Assembly (NCBI RefSeq): GCF_000518705.1
Contig: NZ_JAEC01000004.1
Span: 30,275 to 94,274, forward strand
DNA length: 64,000 nt
Direction: 5' to 3'
Source: Shewanella colwelliana ATCC 39565
Lineage (GTDB): Bacteria > Pseudomonadota > Gammaproteobacteria > Enterobacterales > Shewanellaceae
In this document: one piece after another, positions 36,126-45,000 of the stretch
How positions within the stretch are numbered: the first letter of the stretch is position 1
Layout: each line of letters opens with the position of its first letter
Notes under the pieces: model-generated
The model's input: only the letters and a program-made list of their open reading frames with translations
The model's database searches: none
What the model was told of the DNA's origin: nothing
Position numbers and translations under genes: made by a program

Positions 36126-37526
36126 ATGATTCACCGACTCTACACGAAAAACCTATCCCGTTTGTTGATGCTTTCGCCACTCATATTCAGTACCGCGGCG
36201 ATAGCACAAACACCTGTAACCCCGATGAAAGCGCCTTCGAGTGAAGATCTGCGCCTGTACGACATCGCAGAGGCACCACAACCCAATCGCCTTTTAGCGG
36301 ATATTCAAACTTTAGTAGACTTTGGCACCCGCCACACCTTATCTGACCCAAGTTCAACGACCCAAGGCATTGGCGCTGCTCGGCGCTGGATCAAGGCAGA
36401 ATTTGAACGCATATCAGCCCAGTGCGGCCAGTGTTTAGAAGTAAGAGAAGTCAGCGCGAATGTCTCAGGTAAACGCATTCCTAATGCTACCGAAGTGGTC
36501 AATATCATTGCCATTCAAAAAGGTGTTAACGACCCCAAACGCGTTGTCATCATGAGTGGTGATATCGATTCTCGCGTCACCGATGTCATGAACGCGACGT
36601 CACTGTCACCAGGGGCTAATGATAATGCCTCTGGTGTAGCGGGGGCATTGGAGGCAGCACGCGTGCTCTCTCAATATCAATTTGAAGGCAGCATTGTTTA
36701 TGCTGCCCTGTCTGGCGAGGAGCAAGGCTTATATGGCGGTGCTCAGTTGGCCGAATACGCTACGCAACAAGGCTGGCAAGTCGAAGCGGTGCTAAACAAC
36801 GACATGATTGGCAATATCGAAGGGATAAACGGCGTTGTTAGTAATCAGACTGTGCGGGTTTTTTCTGAAGGTGTGCGCATTGCAGAAACACCAAGCGAAG
36901 CAAAAGAGCGCTATTTCAGTGGTGGAGAGAACGATTCGGCCTCACGTAACGTGGCGCGCCATATAAAATCACTTGCCGATCAATATATGACTAACCTCGA
37001 TGTTCAGCTTATCTATCGTCTTGACCGTTTTGGTCGAGGTGGTCACCATCTGCCCTTTAATAAAGCAGGACTGCCCGCGGTGCGGATCATGGAAACCAAC
37101 GAAAACTACCACCGCCAGCATCAGGATATCCGGATAGAAAATGGTATTGCCTATGGCGATGTCATTGAAGGCGTTGACCCTATGTTTGCCGCAAAATTAA
37201 CGGCTCTCAATGCCATCAGCCTTGCATCCATGGCTTGGGCGCCAACTCCGCCGAAGCTGGTCACAATAAGTGGACAAGTCTCTGCCGATACTCATTTAAC
37301 CTGGCAGCCATCAAGCAGTTCATCCGTCACGGGTTACCGTGTCTATTGGCGATTAACCACTGACAGTGAATGGCGCTACAGCCGATATGTTGGCGATGTC
37401 AGGCAATTTACCTTTAACAACTTGGTTATCGACAACTATCTATTTGGTGTGGCTGCTGTCGGAAATAATGGCAATACCAGCCCGGTAGTATTCCCTGGTG
37501 CTGCGGGCGCTTTTTTTAGTCAATAA
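36126..37526 (+). CDS. Exported M28-family zinc aminopeptidase with C-terminal fibronectin-like domain
   Basis: A signal peptide (RLLMLSPLIFSTAAIAQ) leads to an M28 metallopeptidase. Metal-site motifs are SGDIDSR (near residue 145), PGANDNASGVAG (near 164), GEEQGLYGG (general base and ligand, near 198), NNDMIGN and GRGGHHLPFNKAG. In the first motif an Asp stands where most M28 enzymes have His (GHxDS); I believe this is a subfamily trait, not a dead site. The last 85 residues (LTWQPSSSSSVTGYRVYWRL...) form a fibronectin III-like domain. GAGG at five bases favours the second of two ATGs. No sugar operator lies near it. Confidence 0.87.
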   Translation: MIHRLYTKNLSRLLMLSPLIFSTAAIAQTPVTPMKAPSSEDLRLYDIAEAPQPNRLLADIQTLVDFGTRHTLSDPSSTTQGIGAARRWIKAEFERISAQCGQCLEVREVSANVSGKRIPNATEVVNIIAIQKGVNDPKRVVIMSGDIDSRVTDVMNATSLSPGANDNASGVAGALEAARVLSQYQFEGSIVYAALSGEEQGLYGGAQLAEYATQQGWQVEAVLNNDMIGNIEGINGVVSNQTVRVFSEGVRIAETPSEAKERYFSGGENDSASRNVARHIKSLADQYMTNLDVQLIYRLDRFGRGGHHLPFNKAGLPAVRIMETNENYHRQHQDIRIENGIAYGDVIEGVDPMFAAKLTALNAISLASMAWAPTPPKLVTISGQVSADTHLTWQPSSSSSVTGYRVYWRLTTDSEWRYSRYVGDVRQFTFNNLVIDNYLFGVAAVGNNGNTSPVVFPGAAGAFFSQ

Positions 37527-37547
37527 TCTTTTATCCAGCAGCGTAAG

Positions 37548-37895
37548 CTAATGGCTTGCGCTGCCGTAAGCACTGCCTGTTACCACTATACATTGCACCG
37601 AATACCCAAAACCAATTTCAACGCGATCATCAATGGCAACATCGGCTAATAGTACGGTGTGTGGATACTGCCTTTTCGCATCCTCAATAGCATTGGACGT
37701 CGAAGCCGCCTCACCTTTTGGAAACACGTACAATATATTGGTTTGACAGCTATAGCCATTAACCATACCCAGCCATAGTAATCCGTTACTCGATACCGAA
37801 CTAAATGTCTTGTCGATGAACGAGCCATGCTTTGCGGTATTACAGCCCAAAAGCACCAGACAAGATGCTAATAACACGCTAAATTTTAACTTCAT
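37548..37895 (-). CDS. Small putative lipoprotein, function unknown
   Basis: The 115-residue product starts MKLKFSVLLASCLVLLGCNTAK, with a clean lipobox LLGC, so it is probably a lipidated envelope protein. The rest has no family I recognise; it holds four further Cys-poor beta-like stretches (LLWLGMVNGYSCQTNILYVF, VEIGFGYSVQCIVVTGSAYG) with two Cys that could form a disulfide. AGGAG lies about 11 bases before the ATG. The frame is open to 38018, but that extension runs through the operator at 37966-37979 and is not believed. The operator lies 71 bases upstream, so the gene may belong to the sugar regulon. Confidence 0.65.
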   Translation of the reverse strand: MKLKFSVLLASCLVLLGCNTAKHGSFIDKTFSSVSSNGLLWLGMVNGYSCQTNILYVFPKGEAASTSNAIEDAKRQYPHTVLLADVAIDDRVEIGFGYSVQCIVVTGSAYGSASH

Positions 37896-37965
37896 TAAAA
37901 CGCAAACTCCTGTGGCCAACGCCCAAAGGTTAATATTAGGCTGCGCGTTGGTTAATAGATAATGA

Positions 37966-37979
37966 TGAATACGTATGTA
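37966..37979. promoter_or_regulatory. Probable LacI-family operator 4
   Basis: TGAATACGTATGTA differs from sites 2 and 3 by one base. It lies between the divergent small lipoprotein (71 bases away) and the MFS transporter (335 bases away) and may serve either or both. Confidence 0.7.
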
Positions 37980-38125
37980 ATCAGTTGTGGCAGAAATCGT
38001 CTCAAGGTTAACATGCAAAGGTGTTAAATTTCATTTTGTGTTGTATTGGTGAAATTGACCAGGTCGAATCTACTCAAATTAACAGCGCATCCTTTGACTT
38101 TAGTTTGAGCAGCACTAGTGTCTCT

Positions 38126-38214
38126 ATCTACTCATCTCGGCTTAGCCTTGAGAAAGTAGATCCCTAGTTTTTGGCGAATACCCGTTGAGGGAAGCGTGTA
38201 TTCGCTCTTTTTTT
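38126..38214 (+). ncRNA. Candidate structured leader or small RNA ahead of the sugar transporter
   Basis: Two stacked hairpins lie in the 418-base gap before the transporter. The first pairs ATCTACT (38126-38132) with AGTAGAT (38155-38161) and, inside it, TCTC with GAGA around a GGCTTAGCC core. The second is a terminator-like hairpin (see next entry). The unit lies downstream of operator 4 and 100 bases ahead of the transporter start. It could be a leader with attenuation or a free small RNA; no known family is recognised. Confidence 0.3.
38174..38214 (+). terminator. Terminator-like hairpin upstream of the MFS transporter
   Basis: GCGAATAC (38174-38181) pairs with GTATTCGC (38198-38205) around 16 bases and runs straight into TCTTTTTTT. 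It is well formed yet has no gene before it on this strand, so it would end a small RNA or attenuate the transporter transcript. Confidence 0.55.
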
Positions 38215-38313
38215 GACCTGTGGCTGTGCGCTGTCACAAACACTAACGACCACGTGGATACTCCACGGCCCAATATAGACGCCTTACAATTAACAATAAC
38301 AAGAGAAAAATGG

Positions 38314-39855
38314 ATGTCTGAACCTCAATCTAATGCTCAACAACCGCTGCGTATTAAGCCAGTGCTGAGCTTTTGGCAAATCTTTAATATGTGTTTTGGC
38401 TTTCTAGGCATCCAATTTGGTTTTGCCCTACAAAATGCCAACGTCAGCCGTATTTTTCAAACTTTGGGTGCGTCAATCGACGAGATCCCAATACTATGGA
38501 TAGCCGCACCACTTACCGGCCTGCTGGTTCAGCCTATTATTGGCTACATGAGCGACAACACATGGGGGCGCCTAGGTCGACGTCGCCCCTATTTCCTCAT
38601 TGGTGCTATCTGCACCACCTTAGCCATTTTCGTTATGCCACACTCTCCAGTTTTGTGGGTAGCCGCAGGGATGTTGTGGATCATGGATGCATCAATCAAT
38701 ATCGCCATGGAGCCTTTTAGAGCACTGGTTGGTGACAACTTGCCTAATCGTCAACGTGCCTTAGGTTATGCCATGCAAAGCTTCTTTATTGGCATTGGCG
38801 CTGTGGTCGCATCGGCCTTACCCTATATATTGACTAACTATTTTGATGTCGCCAATACGGCCCCGGCAGGAGAAATTGCCGATTCTGTGCGTTACGCCTT
38901 TTACTTTGGTGGTGCTGTATTGTTAGTCGCGGTTTGCTGGACTGTGTTGACCACTAAAGAGTATTCACCGGAACAACTGGCTGAGTTTGAGTCAAATAGC
39001 CCTATCACCAATGAACAAGTCTATAGCCGTAGCTGGCAGGCCTATCGTAAAGCGGCCATCATTTGGAGCGTACTTGGTCTGTTACTCACTGTCATCGTTA
39101 TGGTAAACGCACTCGACAAGCAGCTTTATATTCTAACCATAGGACTCTTTGCCTTTGGTCCACTGCAGTGGTATTGCAGTCAGCGACTAAAACAAACGAG
39201 CAACGCCAATCGTCACCAACAAGGGATGGTATTTAGCGTAGTCGATTCGCTGTTTCACATGCCAAAAGCGATGCACCAACTGGCGTTTGTACAATTTTTT
39301 TCATGGTTTGCACTGTTTTCCATGTGGATTTACACCACAGCAGCAGTAACCGACTACCACTACGGCACTCAAGATGTGTTGTCAAAAGCCTACAACGACG
39401 GCGCAGATTGGGTGGGCATGCTGTTCGCTTCATACAACGGCTTTGCCGCATTAGCGGCGATACTCATTCCGTTGTTAGCCATGGCAGTTGGGCTCAAGTT
39501 AACCCACTTGATTAATCTTTTTTGCGGTGGACTCGGCCTTATTAGCTTCTACTTTATTCAAGACCCCAGTCTATTATGGATCCCTATGATAGGTGTAGGT
39601 ATCGCTTGGGCCTCAATTTTATCTATCCCGTACGCTTTACTGGCCAATGTGTTACCGGCTGGCAAGATGGGGATCTATATGGGGATCTTTAACTTCTTTA
39701 TTGTGATCCCTCAGTTACTCGCTGCGAGTGTATTGGGGGTAATTTTAAATACCTTTTTCGACGGTAAGCCGATCTTTGCGCTCATTATGGGCGGAAGTTT
39801 TATGCTGCTGGCAGGAATAAGTGTGTTGTTTGTTTCATCAAATGCTGCAGATTAA
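38314..39855 (+). CDS. MFS sugar transporter (GPH/SLC45-like), probable maltose/maltodextrin or glucoside symporter
   Basis: A twelve-helix inner-membrane carrier of 513 residues. The sequence shows the sucrose/maltose symporter pattern: FWQIFNMCFGFLGIQFGFAL, PLTGLLVQPIIGYMSDNTWG followed by RLGRRRPYFLIGA (the loop 2-3 MFS signature) and MEPFRALVGDNLPNRQRA. A central loop (about residues 210-290) and WVGMLFASYNGFAALAA lie in the second half. ATG 38314 gives a normal N-terminus; the frame is open to 38185 through the terminator hairpin and is not used. Its place between GH97 and glucoamylase genes points to import of maltose-type sugars; exact substrate is inference. Confidence 0.88.
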   Translation: MSEPQSNAQQPLRIKPVLSFWQIFNMCFGFLGIQFGFALQNANVSRIFQTLGASIDEIPILWIAAPLTGLLVQPIIGYMSDNTWGRLGRRRPYFLIGAICTTLAIFVMPHSPVLWVAAGMLWIMDASINIAMEPFRALVGDNLPNRQRALGYAMQSFFIGIGAVVASALPYILTNYFDVANTAPAGEIADSVRYAFYFGGAVLLVAVCWTVLTTKEYSPEQLAEFESNSPITNEQVYSRSWQAYRKAAIIWSVLGLLLTVIVMVNALDKQLYILTIGLFAFGPLQWYCSQRLKQTSNANRHQQGMVFSVVDSLFHMPKAMHQLAFVQFFSWFALFSMWIYTTAAVTDYHYGTQDVLSKAYNDGADWVGMLFASYNGFAALAAILIPLLAMAVGLKLTHLINLFCGGLGLISFYFIQDPSLLWIPMIGVGIAWASILSIPYALLANVLPAGKMGIYMGIFNFFIVIPQLLAASVLGVILNTFFDGKPIFALIMGGSFMLLAGISVLFVSSNAAD

Positions 39856-40045
39856 CAGTCTGCTTGCCGTATAAAATCAACCGCATATATAAAGCAACAA
39901 TGAGCGAGTAGGATGCCGTAGACACTGTTATAACAGCTTATTTAATAATAGCAGTCAACAGTTCTTGGCCGTCCTGATACCGCGACTAAAAATACTCGCT
40001 TTATCGATGTGATTGGTAACATAACCATTACAATGGAATAGCCCT

Positions 40046-42537
40046 ATGACTATCAAGCCAACCCTTTTTAGCCGATCGCTTATCGCCATCTCATTGAGCG
40101 CCCTGCTCAGTGCTTGTGGTGCGGACTCTAGCACCCAAACCAAAAATGCCACGCCTCCCCTTATTGCACCTGGCGCGCCCGGTGATCTGCCTACTTGGGC
40201 GTTTTCTGGCAAAACGGGAATAGGCACCTCATTTGAGCCTTATGTTACGACAACACAGCATGCCGGTGAATACCAAGATAGTGTCGATAACCCAGTTAGC
40301 CGGGTCTGGTTTTCGCTCGCCCAAGGCATATTAACCGAAACCATGTTTGGTCTTATCCATAATGCGCAGCTAAAAGAAGCGCAATTTATTGTTACGGGCA
40401 ATGGCTTTATTGATACAGAAAAAGATAACACTATCACCAGCATCGATTACCTCTACAAAGATGACCAAGGTCGCCCCCTCTCATTAGCCTACAAAGTGGT
40501 AAATAAAGATATTGAGGGTAAGTACCAAATAGAGAAGCACTTCTTCACCGATCCCGATCGCGATGCCTTGATGATGAAAGTGATGTTTACCGCGTTTGAA
40601 TCTGGGATCACCCCATATTTATATCTTAACCCCCACGTGGACAATGCAGGGCAAACGACATTGCCACTGTAAGTCGAGATGGCAGCACCCTACTTGCCTA
40701 TACCGCTGAAGCGGATTCAAGCGTGATCAGTATTAAAGCCGATACCCCGTTCATTAAAGCCAGTGCCGGCTTTGTTGGACAATCCGATGGACTCACCGAT
40801 TTGCAGCAAAACGGTGAGATGGATTGGCAATATCAAAGCACCTCAGGTAAGACCGCCCAAATAGGTAATGTTGCCCTCACAGCACAACTGCCGACACTGG
40901 ATGTCAGCACCGACGGTAAGACGAGTTTGACCTCAACTTTTGTTATTGGCTTTGGTAAAGATCAAGCCAGTAGCATCGCCACCACCCAAGCGACTTTAGC
41001 CAGTGGCTATAAAAAGGTTTTGGCAGCCTATAACGGTGAGGGGGACAATTTAGGCTGGCAAGACTATTTAGCTTCACTTGACGCACTACCCAGCATGACA
41101 GCGAATACCACCGATGGCGGTAAGCTGCTGTATGCCAGTGCTTTGGTTCTTAAAGCGCAAGAAGACAAAACCCATGCGGGGGCATTGATTGCGTCCTTGT
41201 CCAACCCTTGGGGTGATACTGTGTCAGCCGTTAACGGGAGTACAGGCTATAAGGCCGTGTGGCCGCGTGACTTTTACCAATGCGCTATGGCCTTTCTCGC
41301 CATGGGCGATACTCAAACCCCAAAAGTTGCGTTTGAGTACCTAAAGAAAGTCCAAGTGTCATCACAAACCCCTGGCTACCAAGGTGTGCCTGGGTGGTTT
41401 TTACAAAAGACTCATGTCGACGGCGAAATTGAGTGGGTAGGCGTGCAGCTTGATCAAACCGCAATGCCTATCATGCTTGGCTGGAAGCTTTGGCAGGCAG
41501 GCGTTTTAACTGATAGCGAAATCAGCCACTGGTATAAAACCATGTTGAAACCTGCTGCCGAATTTTTAGTGACCGGAGGTGATGTTAAGCTAGATTGGAA
41601 CAACACTCACATAACCCCACTAAAAACCCAACAGGAACGCTGGGAAGAGCAACAAGGCTACTCTCCGTCCACCACGGCAGCGGTCGTCGCAGGTCTGGTG
41701 GCCGCCAGCGAGATTGCCACACAAAGTAACGACACAGCAGCAGCCGCCCAATATTTGCAAACAGCCAAACAGATGGCCGCAAAAATCGATGACTTAATGG
41801 TCACAACCCAAGGGAGATTAACCGAGACAGATGCCAATGACTCGCCTGCAATAGCGCCCTACTTTCTTCGTCTTGCGCCAACTGGTCAACCAAATAGCAA
41901 TGTTAAGTTGGCCGACAACAATGGCCGGATGGGTTTAGACCAGCGCTTGATCCTCGATGGTGGCTTCTTAGAACTCGTCAGATATGGAGTTCGCAGTGCT
42001 AATGACAGCACAGTTAAGCAGACGCTGGCCCTTATCGACAACACTAACTTGGATGATAATCTCAGAGTAAAATATCAATTTACCACCCAAGATAACCAAC
42101 AGATCCCAGGCTTTAGACGTTATGGCAATGATGGCTATGGCGAAGATGTGCACACGGGCGCGAGTTATGCTGAGAAAGGCAGCAACACCCCAGGTCAACG
42201 AGGTCGTGTATGGCCCTTCTTTACTGGCGAACGTGGTCACTTTGAATTGGCAAATGCACTTATCGACAACAGCTTAAGCCAAGAACGTCACCAGCAGCTG
42301 CTCAATCGCTATGTAAAAGGGATCGAGTATTTTGCCAATGAGGGGCTGATGCTGCCAGAACAAGCATGGGACGGTGTGGGCAATCCAACACGATTTAACT
42401 ATCAGATGGGGCAAGGCACAAACTCGGCAACGCCTCTTGCCTGGACTCATGCCGAGTACGTTAAACTTGTGCGCTCAATGACGGATAAAGCAGTATGGGA
42501 TGCTTATCCAATTGTAACCGAGGCGCTTAAACGGTAA
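40046..42537 (+). pseudogene. GH15 glucoamylase lipoprotein, interrupted by one frameshift
   Basis: It would release glucose from starch or dextrin ends in the envelope. The N-terminus (SLIAISLSALLSACGAD) is a lipoprotein signal with lipobox LSAC. The first 209 residues form the bacterial beta-sandwich domain. After PHVDNAG the frame ends at 40672; one extra G at the GGG of 40649-40651 gives ANDIATVSRDGSTLLAY and joins the open frame that runs to 42537. The catalytic half keeps VWPRDFYQ, ERWEEQQGYSPSTTAAVVAGL with the acid Glu, GEDVHTG and the base Glu in WTHAEYVK. Whole length would be about 830 residues, usual for this type. Everything except one base looks intact, so a sequencing error is as likely as a real break. 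Confidence 0.88.
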
Positions 42538-42567
42538 TTAACACTCAGTGAATCACTTCGCCCAAAT

Positions 42568-42595
42568 AAAAAGCCAGTCTCTCGACTGGCTTTTT
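42568..42595. terminator. Bidirectional terminator after the glucoamylase
   Basis: A perfect 12-base stem AAAAAGCCAGTC / GACTGGCTTTTT with a TCTC loop, between two convergent genes. Confidence 0.9.
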
Positions 42596-42596
42596 G

Positions 42597-43553
42597 TTAA
42601 AAATGATAGAGCCAATAAGCGCCAAAGGACTCAAAATCATTGCCATAACGGGTGATCACCCCAGTACTGTAGTTGAGTTTTATACTATGATGAGCTGCCA
42701 AGGGAAAAGAGTAAGTCACACCAAAACGAGAGTTGTTTTGATCATCCCCTGAATCAACGCCATTTTTGGTGGTTTCGCCACCAATAAAATAGTTACTATT
42801 GAGAGATAGCCAATGACCTCGCCCCAAGGTGTAAATGAGATGGCCTTGAAAGTTATATTGTGGAGCTTGGCTCAACGTCCCACGCTTTAAATACTCATCG
42901 TTGTCACCATACAGGCGCACCGACAACATTAAATTATAATACCAGCGCCCTAACTTTTGCGACATACCGACACCAGGTCGAATCGTCCAACGGTTGGTTC
43001 CAGCGTTGAGTAATCTATCGGGATCATAGCTGCCCAATGGCGGGGCAACCTCTAAGCTGGTACCGATGACAATGTCTTGGTTCCAATTAGCAAAAGATTT
43101 AGCGGTTAGAGCAGGCGCGCCAAAAAAATTCCATGTCAGTTTAATGATCGGATCGGTATAGCCACATCGGTCAGCCTCAATGCGCTCACCATTCAGGTTC
43201 GCACTGCCTTCAAAGCAACTGCGAGCAACAGCCATATCAAACTTTGCACTACTTCCCGCCAAAGCAAACGTTCTGGCATACCCAATTGCAACACTGTCTA
43301 TGGACAACTGTGCATCTTCAATCGCCGATCCTGGCGACGGTGCCACTTCGCCATCAGAATGAAGGTATCCAAGGGCTAAAAAATTGGTATCAATGGGGAT
43401 ATTGGTATAACTACGCGGCTCAAGATCTTGAGCCAATGTAGTTTTACTTCCAAGTGCGATAAATACCATTGCAGCGGCGTAGGGTAGCTTCCTCCACCTG
43501 TTACCAGACGATTTGGGCTGACTGCCCACAAGCACGCTAAAATTCGATTGCAT
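42597..43553 (-). CDS. Outer-membrane beta-barrel protein, phenol-degradation MetA / transporter-like family
   Basis: An N-terminal extension is followed by a signal segment (LPYAAAMVFIALGSKTTLAQD, split near residue 41). The mature part begins DLEPRSYTNIPIDTNFLALGYLHSDG, wording I associate with the Phenol_MetA_deg family of outer-membrane proteins. Alternating strands and a C-terminal Phe (AYWLYHF) support a barrel. Length is 318 residues. Function of the family is poorly known, with a proposed role in passage of hydrophobic compounds. It ends a few bases from the glucoamylase terminator and shows no operator site, so a role in starch use is not supported. Confidence 0.75.
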   Translation of the reverse strand: MQSNFSVLVGSQPKSSGNRWRKLPYAAAMVFIALGSKTTLAQDLEPRSYTNIPIDTNFLALGYLHSDGEVAPSPGSAIEDAQLSIDSVAIGYARTFALAGSSAKFDMAVARSCFEGSANLNGERIEADRCGYTDPIIKLTWNFFGAPALTAKSFANWNQDIVIGTSLEVAPPLGSYDPDRLLNAGTNRWTIRPGVGMSQKLGRWYYNLMLSVRLYGDNDEYLKRGTLSQAPQYNFQGHLIYTLGRGHWLSLNSNYFIGGETTKNGVDSGDDQNNSRFGVTYSFPLAAHHSIKLNYSTGVITRYGNDFESFGAYWLYHF

Positions 43554-43700
43554 TAAAAACTCGTTATCCGCATCTATCGTTAACCTTTATTAAGACGTTA
43601 ATTTAACGCGTAGTCCATGTTAATCAAGTGAAAACTGATAAATCGACTGATAGCAAGGTTAAATTATATCGTTGATAAGTCCTGGTTAAGCTACGCAGTA

Positions 43701-44198
43701 CTAGAAGACTTGAATTATCTCATAGGTCTTTATCGTATCGGCGATGCTTATCGTGACAACATCATTCATTAGGGCGCCAATTAGTGCTGCGCCTAGTGGC
43801 GATACAGGGGTGATAACCATGATCTCGACATCAGTCCCCACGTTGCTCGTTACACTAAAGCGCACACCGCCTCCACTTGGGCCAATAAATAAGGTTTGCT
43901 CAACATCCTTTTCATCAAGGATCACCACTACGGCACTTAACGCGATAGCCGTGTTCACATCAAACTCTCTTAACGTCAGCTCACTAAATGCTTGCTGTGA
44001 CCGTGCAAACTCTTCCACCCGTTGCGTTTGACCATGGGCCAAGTACGATGCTTCTAAACTAAAGGTTTCATACTTACTTCTAGCAACGGTTTCGCTATGG
44101 GTCGCCGTTTCACGAGCTTGATTAGCCGCCCTCATAGCCGCCAACTTCATCGTATTTAGCCGCGCAACCAAAGCTTCTCGTATATCAGACTTGTCCAT
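43701..44198 (-). CDS. GreA/GreB-like C-terminal domain protein
   Basis: The 165-residue protein has a helical, Ala/Glu/Arg-rich N-terminal half (MDKSDIREALVARLNTMKLAAMR...) and a C-terminal beta domain (SAVVVILDEKDVEQTLFIGPSGGG, ITPVSPLGAALIGALMNDVV) that matches the FKBP-like domain of GreA, GreB and Rnk. True transcript-cleavage factors have a coiled-coil tip with acidic DFE-type residues; the helical half here is too short to be sure. It may bind RNA polymerase at the secondary channel. Start ATG 44198 is chosen; the frame is open to a GTG at 44222 that would overlap the upstream gene. Confidence 0.75.
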   Translation of the reverse strand: MDKSDIREALVARLNTMKLAAMRAANQARETATHSETVARSKYETFSLEASYLAHGQTQRVEEFARSQQAFSELTLREFDVNTAIALSAVVVILDEKDVEQTLFIGPSGGGVRFSVTSNVGTDVEIMVITPVSPLGAALIGALMNDVVTISIADTIKTYEIIQVF

Positions 44199-44211
44199 CT
44201 GCAACACTAAC

Positions 44212-44580
44212 TTAATTGCCACTATTAATCGCGATTAAACGCTTAATGAATCCTGTTAATGCGTCAGCATCGTTAAACTTAAACGCCAAACCGTAGTGGA
44301 TACCGTTGAGACTCTTTTGCACACGTTTTGGAAAGCGGGTCATTTCGCTATTATGAAAATAGCCCTCTTTATGAACAACGCCCTCTATAGAACAAAGATC
44401 GGCTAGAAACACCTCGTAGGCAGGCCTTATTACAACTTGACACTCTTTATCTGCTCCATGTAGATAAAACGGTTCTTTGAATGCCGGTAACATATATTCG
44501 GTGATCTTTTTAATGGTGAAGTTAGTTCGACACGCTAATGAACTGAGTACTACCATGCTTTCGCTGTGAGTTATAGACAC
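44212..44580 (-). CDS. Hypothetical 122-residue protein
   Basis: No family recognised. The protein is soluble, with Cys at residues 17, 47 and 62 and a basic patch (RFPKRVQKSLNG). GGAG seven bases upstream supports the GTG at 44580. Its stop lies 14 bases before the GreA/GreB-like start, so the two are likely co-transcribed. Codon use looks like the neighbours. Confidence 0.6.
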   Translation of the reverse strand: MSITHSESMVVLSSLACRTNFTIKKITEYMLPAFKEPFYLHGADKECQVVIRPAYEVFLADLCSIEGVVHKEGYFHNSEMTRFPKRVQKSLNGIHYGLAFKFNDADALTGFIKRLIAINSGN

Positions 44581-45000
44581 TTATTTACTCCATGTGTGAC
44601 TAAACGGCAGACGGTAAGATCACCGCCTAAAAACTATCGACCGCGACAATAACAAAAAAGTTAACTGAGCGCTTGCTTCCTTACGGTATAAAACCCGTTT
44701 AATCGTTAGGCTAGTCCATAAAACCGAATAAAAGCACATAATAAAACTATCAGTCATGACAAACGCAACCCTATAAACAAAATGATATAAACAAAATCCC
44801 ACTTTAATAACACAGTACACAAATCGTTCAAGACCACGATTATCAAGGCTTTGGAGCAAGTTGTTTTTCTATTACGACATAAAAAATCTGCGGTTAATGG
44901 CCAATTTTGAATGATTTTAATAAAAATCTATAAAACAATTCTAAAAGTATTGATATACTTCCCCCCGAATTTTAGAACGTAACTCCAATAGAGTAGAAAA
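44581..45000. other. Intergenic region before the EF-G gene
   Basis: About 420 AT-rich bases. The last 60 hold the EF-G promoter (separate entry). A 79-codon frame on the minus strand (44620-44859) has no ribosome site and an unlikely composition, and is left out. Confidence 0.5.
44951..44959 (+). promoter_or_regulatory. Extended -10 promoter of the EF-G gene
   Basis: TGATATACT is an extended -10 element (TGN followed by TATACT) 41 bases before the start codon. No good -35 is seen at 17 bases, as is common for extended -10 promoters. Confidence 0.5.

Noticed and set aside
37896..38018. N-terminal extension of the small lipoprotein gene
   Set aside because: It would run through operator 4 and hide the signal peptide and lipobox; the start at 37895 is better.
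38185..38313. N-terminal extension of the MFS transporter
   Set aside because: It would translate the terminator hairpin and add a polar stretch absent from this carrier type.
44620..44859. 79-codon minus-strand frame in the EF-G upstream region
   Set aside because: No ribosome site, unlikely composition and position in an AT-rich control region.
44951..44959. Ribosomal-operon copy of EF-G
   Set aside because: No rpsL, rpsG or tuf neighbours, and the protein wording is that of the second EF-G type.
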